From NCBI GenBank assembly GCA_937897645.1, contig CALCNV010000089.1:1-64000 (forward strand): a DNA stretch of 64,000 nt, written 5' to 3'. This DNA is from an uncultured Lysobacteraceae bacterium. Lineage in GTDB: Bacteria; Pseudomonadota; Gammaproteobacteria; Xanthomonadales; Xanthomonadaceae. Below are positions 24,317 to 32,979 of the stretch, in pieces; positions within the stretch are counted from its first letter, which is position 1; each line of letters opens with the position of its first letter. The position numbers and the translations under genes were made by a program. Below the pieces are notes generated by a model. That model did no database searches and was not told the origin of the DNA. It worked only from the letters and a program-made list of their open reading frames with translations.

Positions 24317-24330
24317 AGTTTCCAAGGGTT

Positions 24331-24804
24331 TCAGCGATCGGCGCGATAACGCAACGTCAATCCCTTCAGGAAATTGCGCAGGATCTGGTCGCCGCACAGG
24401 CGGAAATGCTTGTGGTCGGCTTGGCGGAACAGGGCGGTGAGTTCCGGCTTGGACAGCGGGAAGCCGGCGGACTGGAAGATCTCGTGCATGTCCACGTCCT
24501 TGAGCTGGAACGCTACCCGCAGTTTCTTCAGGATCACGTTGTTGGTGACGTGTGTTTCCACCGGCCGCGGCGGCAGGCTCTCGTCGCGGCCGCGGTAATA
24601 CACCACCAGCCCATCCAGGAAATGCGCGAGCACGCGGTTGCTGCACTCGACGAAACCGTCCTCGCCTTCCTTGGTCAGCAGCGCCTGCACGTCGGCTTTC
24701 TGGATCGGGAACTGCGGGTCGGCCAGCTGGATGATATCCACGACCTTGCTGTCGCCCAGGTCCAGCATGTAGCGGATGCTGCGCATGACGTCGTTGTTGA
24801 TCAT
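24331..24804 (-). CDS. yehS: DUF1456 (YehS-like) protein
   Basis: A 157-residue protein made of two similar halves, each starting with an N-N-[DV]-[VI] pattern (MINNDVMRSIRYMLDLGD and VTNNVILKKLRVAFQLKD). Each half then has DMHEIF/KVVDII and a FL(D/K)GL segment (LAHFLDGLVVYYRG, LRNFLKGLTLRYRA). This tandem duplication is the hallmark of DUF1456, named YehS in E. coli. No enzyme activity is known for the family; it is cytoplasmic. The ATG begins the conserved motif directly. Confidence 0.92.
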   Translation of the reverse strand: MINNDVMRSIRYMLDLGDSKVVDIIQLADPQFPIQKADVQALLTKEGEDGFVECSNRVLAHFLDGLVVYYRGRDESLPPRPVETHVTNNVILKKLRVAFQLKDVDMHEIFQSAGFPLSKPELTALFRQADHKHFRLCGDQILRNFLKGLTLRYRADR

Positions 24805-24963
24805 GGTGTTCCAAGTAGGGCATCGGGTCGCAGGTTGCGTAGTTTAGCCCCATGCGTTCCGTGGCGCGTTGACAGCGCGTGCTTCGTCAAACTTGAGCGC
24901 CAGCATCGCCATGGCTAGCATGCAGCCAGTACGCCCGGCCGGGCGTCCACCAAGGCGAAGGCA

Positions 24964-25416
24964 ATGCTTCCTTTCGGCACACGGATTGACATGGCGCGTA
25001 CGCTGCGCAAGCACGGCGTCTTGCTGCTGGTGGCGGCCATGATCGTGAGCGCCTGTTCGCCGGCCGCCGATCAAACCGCTAGCTCCGCGACCACGAGCGC
25101 CGCGCCGCCAGCAGAGAAGAAACCGAAACCCACCCAGGTCGCGATGCAGGCGCGCTTCCAGCAATGCCGCCAGAAGCTTGAGGCGGCGATCCCAAGTGGA
25201 CTGGTCACCAATGCATCCGTGGACAACGGCCGGCCCAAGCTCTGGGTGGGTCCGGCGTGGCGTACTGCGACGCCCGCCGTGCAGGAAGCGCTAGCGCGTG
25301 ACGCTGCGTGCTTCTTCCTGTCCGGCGACGACTCCAGCACGATCAAGTTCTCGATCTACAACGCCAACGGCAGGGAAGTGGCGGTGTGGAACCTGACTTA
25401 CCTGGTCATGGCCTAG
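24964..25416 (+). CDS. Lipoprotein of unknown function
   Basis: A 150-residue lipoprotein with signal peptide KHGVLLLVAAMIVSAC (lipobox VSAC), a short Ala/Ser/Thr linker and a KKPKPTQ segment, then a domain with RFQQCRQKLEAAIPSGLV, LWVGPAWRTATPAVQEALARDAACFFLSGD and a terminal strand pattern (IKFSIYNANGREVAVWNL). The last region (hydrophobic strands after a helix with a Cys) recalls small periplasmic proteins, but no family name can be given. The start at 24964 has AAGG eight bases upstream; the ATG at 24991 is an alternative. Confidence 0.65.
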   Translation: MLPFGTRIDMARTLRKHGVLLLVAAMIVSACSPAADQTASSATTSAAPPAEKKPKPTQVAMQARFQQCRQKLEAAIPSGLVTNASVDNGRPKLWVGPAWRTATPAVQEALARDAACFFLSGDDSSTIKFSIYNANGREVAVWNLTYLVMA

Positions 25417-25429
25417 CGCGATTCACGCT

Positions 25430-25597
25430 TCAGCGCGGATGAGCGTCCGGATCGACGCCCGGATCACGCACCGGTGGAAACACGGGATCGGTTGGTTGGT
25501 TGGGCGGCACGTCGCGGACCGGGCTGGGGACTTCTCCCGGGCGAGGTTCGGGTGCGCGCAGTGGATCGTTGCCGGGGTCGGGATACTGTTGGCTCAT
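25430..25597 (-). CDS. Small Pro/Asp-rich protein
   Basis: A 55-residue protein beginning MSQQYPDPGNDPLRAPEPRP and continuing with repeated P-x-D and D-P units (PSPVRDVPPNQPTDPVF, VRDPGVDPDAH) up to the end. An AGGAG site stands seven bases before the ATG, and codon use favours G/C at third positions, so a real gene is likely. Similar short Pro/Asp-rich proteins exist in other Xanthomonadaceae and Pseudomonas without known function. The extended, charged sequence suggests an intrinsically disordered cytoplasmic peptide. Confidence 0.65.
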   Translation of the reverse strand: MSQQYPDPGNDPLRAPEPRPGEVPSPVRDVPPNQPTDPVFPPVRDPGVDPDAHPR

Positions 25598-25761
25598 GTG
25601 GCTCTCCTGGAATGCGTGGAATCACGCAATGCGTGGGAGGCAACATGCAGGTGGTCGCGATGGATGCGCGTGAAGGAGATGGAAGCGCCGCGTGAATCAA
25701 ACCCGCGACGATTCCCTCACAGTGCCTGCCTGCAACAGCGCCGGCGTCAACCGAAGCAATT

Positions 25762-26691
25762 TCATCCCTTGGGCGTCACTGCCTCCACGGCCCCATTGCG
25801 CAAGGTACGGTTGAACAGGGCGATGGTCTGCTTCCACGCCTCCGCGGCCGCCGCCTGGTCGTAACGTGGCGTGGTGTCGTTGTTGAAGCCGTGCTGGGTG
25901 CCCGGCGGTTGCAGCAAGGTGTAGCGCACGCCGGCCGCCTTCAATGCCTGTTCGTACGCGGGCCATCCGGCGTTGACGCGCTCGTCGTCGCCGGCCAGCA
26001 CCACCAGCAGTTCAGCCTTGATGTTGGGCACGTCCTCGGTCGCCGGCGCGCCGCCGTAGAACGGAGCCGCGGCGATGACCTGCGGCATGCGCGTCGCGAG
26101 GAAATTGGTCATGGCGCCGCCGTAGCAGAAGCCGACCACGCCCAGTTTGCCGTTGCCGCCTTCTAACGCGAGCAAGTAATTGGCCGCGGCGATGAAATCC
26201 TCGCGGCTCTTGGGTTGCTCGAGTTTCGCGAATAGCGCGCGCGCGGCATCTTCGTCGCCGGGATAGCCGCCCAGCGGGAACAATGCATCAGGTGCAAACG
26301 CGATGAAGCCTTCCAGCGCAAGGCGCCGGGTGATGTCCTCGATATGTGGATTGAGGCCGCGGTTCTCATGCACTACCAGCACCACCGGCAACGGTCCCTT
26401 GGCGTCGGCCGGTTTCACCAGGTAGCCGCGCGCGGTGCCATGGCCTTGTGGCGAGGGGAACTCCACAAACTTTGCCGACAGTCGCGCGTCATCCGGCGCC
26501 ACCTGTTGCGCGGCCGCGAATTGCGGCGTCAGCGCGGCCAGCAGACCCGCGGCACCGGCGCTGCCTACGGCGAAACGCGCCGCGCCCTGCAGGAAACCAC
26601 GGCGGTCTATGTCGCCATGCACGTACTGGTCGAACAGGCGCATCACGGCAGGGTCGAAGTCGTTGGCGGTGGAGCGGGGCGGGTGGCTCAT
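25762..26691 (-). CDS. Exported dienelactone hydrolase-family protein
   Basis: A 309-residue alpha/beta hydrolase. The N-terminus holds a twin-arginine-type leader (DRRGFLQGAARF with hydrophobic AVGSAGAAGLLAALTPQF, cut near AAAQQ). The catalytic set is Cys189 in GFCYGG, Asp235 or Asp236 in VLAGDDERV, and His267 in GTQHGFNN, as in dienelactone hydrolases; the HENRGLNPHIED segment is typical of the YghX branch. Family members hydrolyse lactones or small esters. Tat export is inferred from the RR-x-F-L pattern. It stands alone. Confidence 0.88.
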   Translation of the reverse strand: MSHPPRSTANDFDPAVMRLFDQYVHGDIDRRGFLQGAARFAVGSAGAAGLLAALTPQFAAAQQVAPDDARLSAKFVEFPSPQGHGTARGYLVKPADAKGPLPVVLVVHENRGLNPHIEDITRRLALEGFIAFAPDALFPLGGYPGDEDAARALFAKLEQPKSREDFIAAANYLLALEGGNGKLGVVGFCYGGAMTNFLATRMPQVIAAAPFYGGAPATEDVPNIKAELLVVLAGDDERVNAGWPAYEQALKAAGVRYTLLQPPGTQHGFNNDTTPRYDQAAAAEAWKQTIALFNRTLRNGAVEAVTPKG

Positions 26692-26886
26692 GGCGGTCTC
26701 CGGGCATGGTCGGGAAAGGAATGAACAGTACCGGTCCGCAGCTTACGCACGATCATGCAAAGACGGCGCGAATTCCCATGCTGCCCTGAAGGAGCGCGCG
26801 TCAGCACCTTGCAGCCCACTGGCGATTCCCTGCCCGGGCATGGAGAATGTGGTGGGGATTATTCAACAGCCAAGGGGAGTGGACTC

Positions 26887-27504
26887 ATGAAGCAAGTGTT
26901 TGCATGCGGGATCGTGCTGGTGGCCGGTCTGTGGGGTGGCGCACGGGCACAGGACGCCGCCGTCGTCGCGCCTGCCAGCGCCACGGGCACGCTCAAAATG
27001 GAAGTCAAGGCGTTCACCAGCGAAAAGGAACTGCCCAAGAAGGTGGACAAGCAATTGCGGAGTGGTGGACTGGAGTGGGGCATCCGCGACAACCAGATCG
27101 TCTTCACCATGGTCAACAAGCAGTTCATTGATTTCCCGATCAACCACATGACCCGCTACGGCCAGAGCGAGTCACTGGAGTTGCCTGCTGGCGATTACAA
27201 GGTAACCGGCATCGGCATGGAGATGACGCCGGGTTTCAATGTGCAGAAAATCCTGGACCGCGGCGCCTTCGTCAACCAGGACGTGCTCACTTTCCGCATC
27301 GAGCCCGGCAAGACGACGACGCTCAGCATCAATCCAGTGATCAAGAAGGACAACGCCTTCGTCGTGGATTTCTGGATGCCAACCCTGCTGGCCAGCATCA
27401 ACGACGGTGCGGTCTCGAGCGAGGAGAAGGCCCTGAATGCACGTGGTGATACCTCCGTCGCATGGCCCAACTACACGGGGCCGTTGAAGTTCGTGGCGAA
27501 GTAA
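26887..27504 (+). CDS. Exported protein of unknown function
   Basis: A 205-residue protein with signal peptide (VFACGIVLVAGLWGGARAQ). The mature part alternates Lys/Glu-rich strands (TGTLKMEVKAFTSEKELPKK) and a beta-rich core (IRDNQIVFTMVNKQFIDF, LELPAGDYKVTGIGMEMTPGF, LTFRIEPGKTTTLSINPVI). The LPAGDYKVTGIG pattern followed by a GKTTTLSI strand recalls transthyretin-like or DUF-type periplasmic beta-sandwiches, but no family can be named. AGGGGAG lies upstream of the ATG. It precedes glnE without obvious coupling (87-base gap). Confidence 0.68.
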   Translation: MKQVFACGIVLVAGLWGGARAQDAAVVAPASATGTLKMEVKAFTSEKELPKKVDKQLRSGGLEWGIRDNQIVFTMVNKQFIDFPINHMTRYGQSESLELPAGDYKVTGIGMEMTPGFNVQKILDRGAFVNQDVLTFRIEPGKTTTLSINPVIKKDNAFVVDFWMPTLLASINDGAVSSEEKALNARGDTSVAWPNYTGPLKFVAK

Positions 27505-27591
27505 GGCGGCGACAGCGCGGGTCGGGACGCGGTTCCCGACCCGCGCACCAATGCCTTACAGGGTGGCCTGCAACGTCCTGTCGCGCCGGCC

Positions 27592-30423
27592 ATGCCACAA
27601 TCAACCGGTATGCAAACCACTGCCAGCGAACCCAACGAACCTCTTGATGCGCTGGTCCAGCGCGGTCTCGCGCAGCTGCGCGTGCTGTCGCCGCAGGTGG
27701 CGGCGTTGCTGGACGATGTCGCGTTCGCGTCACGCGTGACCGCCGTGACCGTGGCCAGTGATTTCGCGCTGGAGACCTTGCGCAGGCAGCCCGAGTTGCT
27801 CGAACAGTTCGCCAAAGACGACGGTGCAGAAGCATTCGTGCCGCCTGTGCTCGCTGCCGATGATCCACCGTCGTGGCCCGGCCAGTTGCGTCGCTACCGC
27901 GCCGCCGAATCCACGCGCCTTGTGTGGCGTGATGTACTCGGCCTGGATGACGTCGATGCGATCCTCGCCGGCAGCACGCGTCTCGCCGAAACCTGCCTGC
28001 AGACCGCACTGGATGCGCTGGAAGTGGAATTCGCGCAGCGCCATGGCGTAGTGCGCGCCAGCGATGGCACGGTGCAGCGGCTGGTGGTGTTCGGCCTGGG
28101 CAAGCTGGGCGGTGGCGAGCTGAATTTTTCTTCCGACATCGACCTGGTCTACGCCTATCCACAAGGCGGTGAATCCGATGGTGCACGTGTGCTCGCGGCG
28201 GAGGATTATTTCGCGCGCCTTGGCCAACGACTCGCCAAGCTGCTGGACGAACCCACCGTGGACGGCTTCAGCCATCGCGTCGACCTGCGTCTGCGACCTT
28301 TCGGCAGCGCCGGGCGCGTGGCGCTGTCGTTCGCTGGCATGGACCAGTACTTCCAGCGCGAAGGTCGCGACTGGGAGCGTTATGCCTGGTTGAAGGCGCG
28401 CGCGGTGGCCGGTGACATCGATGCGGGTGAGCAGTGGCTGCAGGGTTTGCGTCCCTTCGTGTACCGCCGCTACCTGGACTACACCGCGCTGGACGGCCTG
28501 CGCGAAATGAAAGCGGCGATCGCCGCCGAAGTGGCGCGGCGCGAACTGGCCGACGACATCAAGCGCGGGCCCGGCGGCATCCGCGAAATCGAATTCCTTG
28601 CGCAGGCGCTGCAACTGATACGCGGCGGGCGCGAACCCGCGCTGCGCGAACGTCGCCTGCTGCCCGCGATCCGTGCCCTGATGGACACGCGCCAGATCAC
28701 GGAGCAGGACGGCGTGGATCTCATACATGCGTACCGGTTTCTGCGCACGCTGGAGAACCGCCTGCAGATGCTGCGCGATGCACAGACGCATGTGCTGCCG
28801 GAGGACGGTGTGGATCGCGCACGCTTGGCCCGTTCTCTCGGCTATGTCGATTGGACCGCGTTGCGCGCCGCGCTGGATGTGCAGCGTGTACGCGTGGCAG
28901 CGGAGTTCGGCGAACTGCTGGCGCCGCGCCAGCGCGACCTGGTCCCCGGCGCACTGGGACAATACTGGCGTGCGCTGCCGGCGGCCGGCGATGCCGCGGT
29001 GTTGGCTGGTGCTGGATTCGCGGACGCAGCGACGGCGGATTCCGCACTGTGTGATTTCGCGCAATCCTCGGGCGTGCGCAGCCTGTCGGATGGCGCGCGC
29101 GCGCGGCTGGATCGTGTGTTGCCGGCTTTACTGGAAGGTGCGTCCACTTCGTCACAGCCCGATGCGGCACTGAAACGCCTGCTCGTCTTGCTGCACGCCA
29201 TCCTGCGCCGCGCCAGTTACCTGGCCTTGCTCGACGAGCAACCCAGCGCATTGGCGCGACTGGTGGACGTGGTGGCGCGCAGCGCGCTGCTCGCCGAACG
29301 CTTGGCCTTGTATCCGATCTTGCTGGATGAACTGCTGGACACGCGGGTCGGTGGTCCGTTACCGGATCGCGACAGCATGCGCAGTGAATGCGAAATCGCC
29401 CTGCAGGAAGACGATCCCGAGATCGCCCTGCGTGCCTTGAACGAACGGCGTCTCGCGCTGAGTTTCCGCATCGCGCTGGCGGCACTCGATCGCCGCCAGT
29501 CCGCGCGCGACAGCACGCAGCAGCTCGCATGGCTGGCCGATGTGGTGGTGCGCGTGGTGCTGCAGATGGTGCAGGCCGAAGTGACTGCAGCGCATGGCCA
29601 GGTCAGCGGCGGACGTTTCGCGGTGATCGGCTATGGCAGCCTGGGCGGCGAGGAACTGGGTTTCGGTTCCGACCTGGACCTGGTGTTCCTATTCGATGCC
29701 CCGCCGGATGCGGTATCCGATGGTGCGCGACCACTGGAAGCGGGGCGGTGGTACGCACGACTCGCGCAGAAATTCGTCGCGCTGCTTGGCGCTGTCACCG
29801 GCGCCGGCCGACTGTATGACGTCGACGTGCGGCTGCGGCCGGACGGCGCGAAAGGCCTGCTGGTGTCGTCGCTGGCCAGCTATCGCGAATACCAGCGCGA
29901 ACGCGCGTGGACGTGGGAGCACCAGGCACTGGTACGCGCGCGCCGCGTGGCCGGTGACGACTCGCTGCTGGACGCATTCGACAGCATCCGCGAACAGACC
30001 CTGTCGCAGGTGCGTGACGTGGGCACGCTGCGCGAGGAAGTCGGCAACATGCGCCAGAAGATGCGCACGGAGCTGGATCGCAGCGACGCCGCGCGTTTCG
30101 ATCTGAAGCAGGGCGCGGGCGGCCTGGTCGACCTGGAATTCCTGCTGCAGTACCTGGTCTTGCAACATGCCGCAAAGCACCCTGGGTTGAGCGTGCCACG
30201 CGATACGCCGGGCCTGATCGAGGTGCTGCGTGCGTCATCACTGTTCGATGACGACACCGCCGCCGCACTGTTGCAGGCACACGCCACCTTCGTCGGCGAA
30301 GGCCTGGCCTGCACGCTGGACCGGCGCCCGCGCTGGGTCGTGGAAAGCCCTGCCGTCGTCGCCGCACGCACACAAGTGCACGACGCCGTCATCGCGCAAG
30401 GATTGGCCTTCGAAAAGAAATAG
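27592..30423 (+). CDS. glnE: Bifunctional glutamine synthetase adenylyltransferase/deadenylylase
   Basis: A 943-residue GlnE, close to the usual length. It adenylylates or deadenylylates glutamine synthetase in response to PII state. The two nucleotidyltransferase cores are both intact: GLGKLGGGELNFSSDIDLVY near residue 168 (N-terminal, AMP-removing half) and GYGSLGGEELGFGSDLDLVF near residue 680 (adenylylating half), each with paired Asp (DID, DLD) and the KxGPGGIR-type motif (KRGPGGIREIEF, KQGAGGLVDLEF). An ATG six codons later (27610) is an alternative start. The gene order glnE then LPS genes is typical for Xanthomonadaceae. Confidence 0.97.
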   Translation: MPQSTGMQTTASEPNEPLDALVQRGLAQLRVLSPQVAALLDDVAFASRVTAVTVASDFALETLRRQPELLEQFAKDDGAEAFVPPVLAADDPPSWPGQLRRYRAAESTRLVWRDVLGLDDVDAILAGSTRLAETCLQTALDALEVEFAQRHGVVRASDGTVQRLVVFGLGKLGGGELNFSSDIDLVYAYPQGGESDGARVLAAEDYFARLGQRLAKLLDEPTVDGFSHRVDLRLRPFGSAGRVALSFAGMDQYFQREGRDWERYAWLKARAVAGDIDAGEQWLQGLRPFVYRRYLDYTALDGLREMKAAIAAEVARRELADDIKRGPGGIREIEFLAQALQLIRGGREPALRERRLLPAIRALMDTRQITEQDGVDLIHAYRFLRTLENRLQMLRDAQTHVLPEDGVDRARLARSLGYVDWTALRAALDVQRVRVAAEFGELLAPRQRDLVPGALGQYWRALPAAGDAAVLAGAGFADAATADSALCDFAQSSGVRSLSDGARARLDRVLPALLEGASTSSQPDAALKRLLVLLHAILRRASYLALLDEQPSALARLVDVVARSALLAERLALYPILLDELLDTRVGGPLPDRDSMRSECEIALQEDDPEIALRALNERRLALSFRIALAALDRRQSARDSTQQLAWLADVVVRVVLQMVQAEVTAAHGQVSGGRFAVIGYGSLGGEELGFGSDLDLVFLFDAPPDAVSDGARPLEAGRWYARLAQKFVALLGAVTGAGRLYDVDVRLRPDGAKGLLVSSLASYREYQRERAWTWEHQALVRARRVAGDDSLLDAFDSIREQTLSQVRDVGTLREEVGNMRQKMRTELDRSDAARFDLKQGAGGLVDLEFLLQYLVLQHAAKHPGLSVPRDTPGLIEVLRASSLFDDDTAAALLQAHATFVGEGLACTLDRRPRWVVESPAVVAARTQVHDAVIAQGLAFEKK

Positions 30424-30431
30424 GACGATCC

Positions 30432-30573
30432 GGTAGGAGCGCCCCATGGGCGCGAGCTTTTGATCGCGTAACCGGTGTAGCGTGCGCCATGCGCACGACC
30501 CCTTAGCCAATTTTCATGCGGTCGTGCGCACGGCGCACGCTACCCAAGCTCGCGCCCATGGGGCGCTCCTACC
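30432..30573. repeat. Nested REPINs, families E (outer) and F (inner)
   Basis: Outer arms of 28 bases match perfectly (30432-30459 and 30546-30573; core GTAGGAGCGCCCCATGGGCG). Inside them, inner arms of 24 bases match with one mismatch (30477-30500 and 30520-30543; core GTAGCGTGCGCCATGCGCAC). Each arm carries its own small palindrome and a GTAG head. It lies between convergent glnE and the ELM1-like gene and could also act as a bidirectional hairpin terminator. Confidence 0.85.
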
Positions 30574-30580
30574 AGGCCGT

Positions 30581-31534
30581 CTATTCCAGCGACAGGCGTT
30601 GCTTGACCAGCGCCGCTACGCGTGCGGTTTCGCGCAAGGGTTCGACATGGAACGCGACCAGCGCCGTATCCATGGGATGCACGCGTCCGCGTGCCAGCAA
30701 CACCTCAAGAAAGCGACGTGGCCGCCCATCGACGCGATCCGGATCGAACACGAACACCGGCACGTCGGTGGCGCAGGCTTCGGACAGCATGTTGACCGAA
30801 TCCGGCGTGGCCACGATGCGGTCGGCCCAGGCCAGCATGCCCGGATAGGGATTGATGCCATCGGCATCGCCACACCAGACCACGTTTGGCGTATCCACGT
30901 AGCGCTTGCGCAATGCGGCCACTACGTCCGCCGGCGTGCGTCGCGAGGTCGTGGCCAAAACGCTGCCGCCTTCGCGCGCCAGCACCACGTCGAGCCGGGT
31001 TGCCAGCGCTTCAAACGAAGCCAGGTCGAAGCGTGCATGCGCGCTTGGGCCTCCGAGCAACAGCGCAGTGCGCGGTTGTGGCAGGTCGGCGAAGCTGGCG
31101 AACGCCGCGCGCGCCTGTGCCAGCCACAAGGTGTCGACGGGATTGAGGCTGCCGACCAGGCTGATGACGTTGTCGCCGACCAGCCCGTCGTGTTCCGGCG
31201 CAATCACCAGGTCCCAGTGATGCGTATCGATGCGCGGGTCGAGGATCTGCACGGCCGTGCTTCCACGTTGCCGCAACAAACGCGTGGCGAGTGCCGCCTG
31301 GCGGCCGCAGCCAATCGCGATGCGCGGCGGGTGGGCGAGTGCATCGGCAAACGACGCGCCGAACGCGGCGGATGCACCAGGCAGCCTGCGCGGTGCGCAC
31401 CAGCTCCATGGCGCCTGCGGTTCCAATACCCAGTCCAGCACGGGCCCATGCGCCAACGCGGCGGCCAGTGCATCGGCCTGGCGGCGGTTGCCGGCATTGC
31501 CGTCGGTGAGGGTCCAGAGTTGGGTCGAATCCAT
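30581..31534 (-). CDS. ELM1-family (DUF1022) protein, possible GT-B glycosyltransferase-like
   Basis: A 317-residue member of the family named after plant mitochondrial fission protein ELM1. Landmarks are LWTLTDGNAGNRRQADALA at the start, CGRQAALATRLLRQR, ILDPRIDTHHWDLVIAPEHD, LLLGGPSAHARFD, and the PYPGMLAWADRIVATPDSVNM segment with SEACAT that resembles the nucleotide-sugar site of GT-B enzymes. In bacteria the role is unproven. Proximity to LPS core genes fits a role in envelope glycan assembly, but that is inference. No signal peptide. The start at 31534 fits the family N-terminus. Confidence 0.85.
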   Translation of the reverse strand: MDSTQLWTLTDGNAGNRRQADALAAALAHGPVLDWVLEPQAPWSWCAPRRLPGASAAFGASFADALAHPPRIAIGCGRQAALATRLLRQRGSTAVQILDPRIDTHHWDLVIAPEHDGLVGDNVISLVGSLNPVDTLWLAQARAAFASFADLPQPRTALLLGGPSAHARFDLASFEALATRLDVVLAREGGSVLATTSRRTPADVVAALRKRYVDTPNVVWCGDADGINPYPGMLAWADRIVATPDSVNMLSEACATDVPVFVFDPDRVDGRPRRFLEVLLARGRVHPMDTALVAFHVEPLRETARVAALVKQRLSLE

Positions 31535-31678
31535 GGGATGGCCGTTCTTTGTTCTAAAAACTAAAACAATCCGTTCCGGAGTGGCCGGATGTTGCCATTG
31601 CCGGGACACTCTACACTGCCGGCCTGGTTTGCAGTCACCGCGATCCGACCCATGTCCCCGTCCCTTTATGGAAGTGCC

Positions 31679-32266
31679 ATGTCTGAAGCCCTGAACGATA
31701 CCGCGCTGGACCAGCTGTTCCGCACCGCGCGCACCTACAACGCCTTCGGTGGCGAAGTCAGTGACGACACCTTGCGCCAGCTGTATGACCTGCTGAAGTT
31801 CGGCCCCACCCAGGCCAACACCACGCCGGCACGTTTCGTGTTCGTGAAATCGGCCGAGGCCAAGGCCAAGCTGGGCCCGGCGTTGGACGAGGGCAACTAC
31901 AAGAAGACCATGGCCGCGCCGGTCACCGTGATCATCGGCCGCGACGAGGATTTCCACGAAAAGCTGCCGTACCTGTTCCCGCACACCAACGCCAAGGCGT
32001 GGTTCGAAGGCCCGCGCGAAAATCGCGTCAAGCCGGCGCTGCGCAACGCGAGCCTGCAGGCCGCGTACCTGATCGTCGCTGCACGCGCGCTGGGGCTGGA
32101 TGCCGGCCCGATGACCGGCTTCAACGGCGAGAAGGTCGACGAAGCCTTCTTCGCCGGCACCGCCATCAAGTCCGACATCCTGGTCAACCTGGGCCACGGC
32201 GACCCGACCACGATCTTCGCGCGTTCGCCACGGCTGTCGTTCGACGAGGCGGCGCGGATCGAGTAA
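31679..32266 (+). CDS. rutE: RutE/HadB-type nitroreductase-family protein (malonic semialdehyde reductase)
   Basis: A 195-residue flavoprotein of the nitroreductase superfamily. The sequence follows RutE closely: LDQLFRTARTYNAFGGEVSD, GPTQANTTPARFVFV, DEDFHEKLPYLFPH, WFEGPRENRVKPALRNASLQ, AARALGLDAGPMTGFN, and LGHGDPTTIFARSPRLSFDE. RutE reduces malonic semialdehyde to 3-hydroxypropionate in the pyrimidine Rut pathway. No other rut gene is near, so a stand-alone aldehyde or quinone reductase role is equally likely. Its ATG at 31679 lacks a strong ribosome binding site. Expressed divergently from the ELM1-like gene. Confidence 0.88.
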   Translation: MSEALNDTALDQLFRTARTYNAFGGEVSDDTLRQLYDLLKFGPTQANTTPARFVFVKSAEAKAKLGPALDEGNYKKTMAAPVTVIIGRDEDFHEKLPYLFPHTNAKAWFEGPRENRVKPALRNASLQAAYLIVAARALGLDAGPMTGFNGEKVDEAFFAGTAIKSDILVNLGHGDPTTIFARSPRLSFDEAARIE

Positions 32267-32340
32267 TCCACGCCACCACGTTCACCTGTTTGCAACCGCG
32301 TTCCTGTTTCCATTCTTCCTAAATATTCCTGGAGTCCATC

Positions 32341-32919
32341 ATGCGCAAGACCCTGCTCGTTGCCGCCCTGTTCGCCTTCGCCGGTTCCGCGTTCGCCGCG
32401 CCGGTCACCTACAAGCTCGACCCCAAGCACACCAACGTGCTGGCCAGCTGGAACCACTTCGGTTTTTCCAACCCCAGCATCAACTTCGGCCAGGTCGATG
32501 GCACCCTGGTCTACGACGCGGAGAATGTCTCCAATTCCAGCGTGCAGGCCACCCTGCCGTTGACCGGCCTGAGCGCTTTGGCTGACCAGTTCTACGACCA
32601 CCTGACCAGTGACAAGTGGCTGGATGCGACCCAGTTTCCCAACGCCACCTTCAAGAGCACCAAGGTCGAAGCCGCCGGCGAAGGCAAGCTGAAGGTCACC
32701 GGTGAACTTACCGTCAAGGGCGTCACCAAGCCGGTGGTGCTGGACGTGAACTTGAACAAGGCGGGCGAGCACCCGATGACGAAGGTTCCGGCGATCGGCT
32801 TCGATGCCACCGCCACCGTGAAGCGTTCGGATTTCGGCGTGGGTGCGTATGCGCCCATGGTCAGCGACGAAGTGACGCTGCGCATCACCACCGAGGCAAC
32901 TGCGCCCAAGGCGGAGTAG
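32341..32919 (+). CDS. yceI: YceI-family periplasmic isoprenoid-binding protein
   Basis: A 192-residue lipocalin-like protein with signal peptide LLVAALFAFAGSAFA. The mature part begins APVTYKLDPKHTNVLASWNHFGFSN, the standard YceI start, and continues with VDGTLVYDAEN, SDKWLDATQFPNATFKSTKVE, ELTVKGVTKPVVLDV and GFDATATVKRSDFGVGAY. YceI proteins bind isoprenoids such as polyprenols or ubiquinone in the periplasm and appear under stress. GGAG lies eight bases before the ATG. A strong terminator follows at 32944-32979, so transcription ends here. Confidence 0.95.
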   Translation: MRKTLLVAALFAFAGSAFAAPVTYKLDPKHTNVLASWNHFGFSNPSINFGQVDGTLVYDAENVSNSSVQATLPLTGLSALADQFYDHLTSDKWLDATQFPNATFKSTKVEAAGEGKLKVTGELTVKGVTKPVVLDVNLNKAGEHPMTKVPAIGFDATATVKRSDFGVGAYAPMVSDEVTLRITTEATAPKAE

Positions 32920-32943
32920 TTCGCTGCGAAAGTAGTGCACAAA

Positions 32944-32979
32944 ACGCCGGCCGCGCTTGTCGCGGCCGGCGTTTTTTTT
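32944..32979 (+). terminator. Rho-independent terminator after yceI
   Basis: A 12-base perfect stem (ACGCCGGCCGCG / CGCGGCCGGCGT) with a CTTGT loop, followed by a run of T's (TTTTTTT). Begins 25 bases after the yceI stop codon. Confidence 0.93.

Noticed and set aside
23400..24330. A complete mobile integron with integrase
   Set aside because: No tyrosine recombinase gene or attI site is visible in the window; only cassettes and attC sites are supported.
27730..29064. A 444-codon minus-strand frame inside glnE
   Set aside because: Antisense to an intact GlnE with both catalytic halves; no motif of its own.
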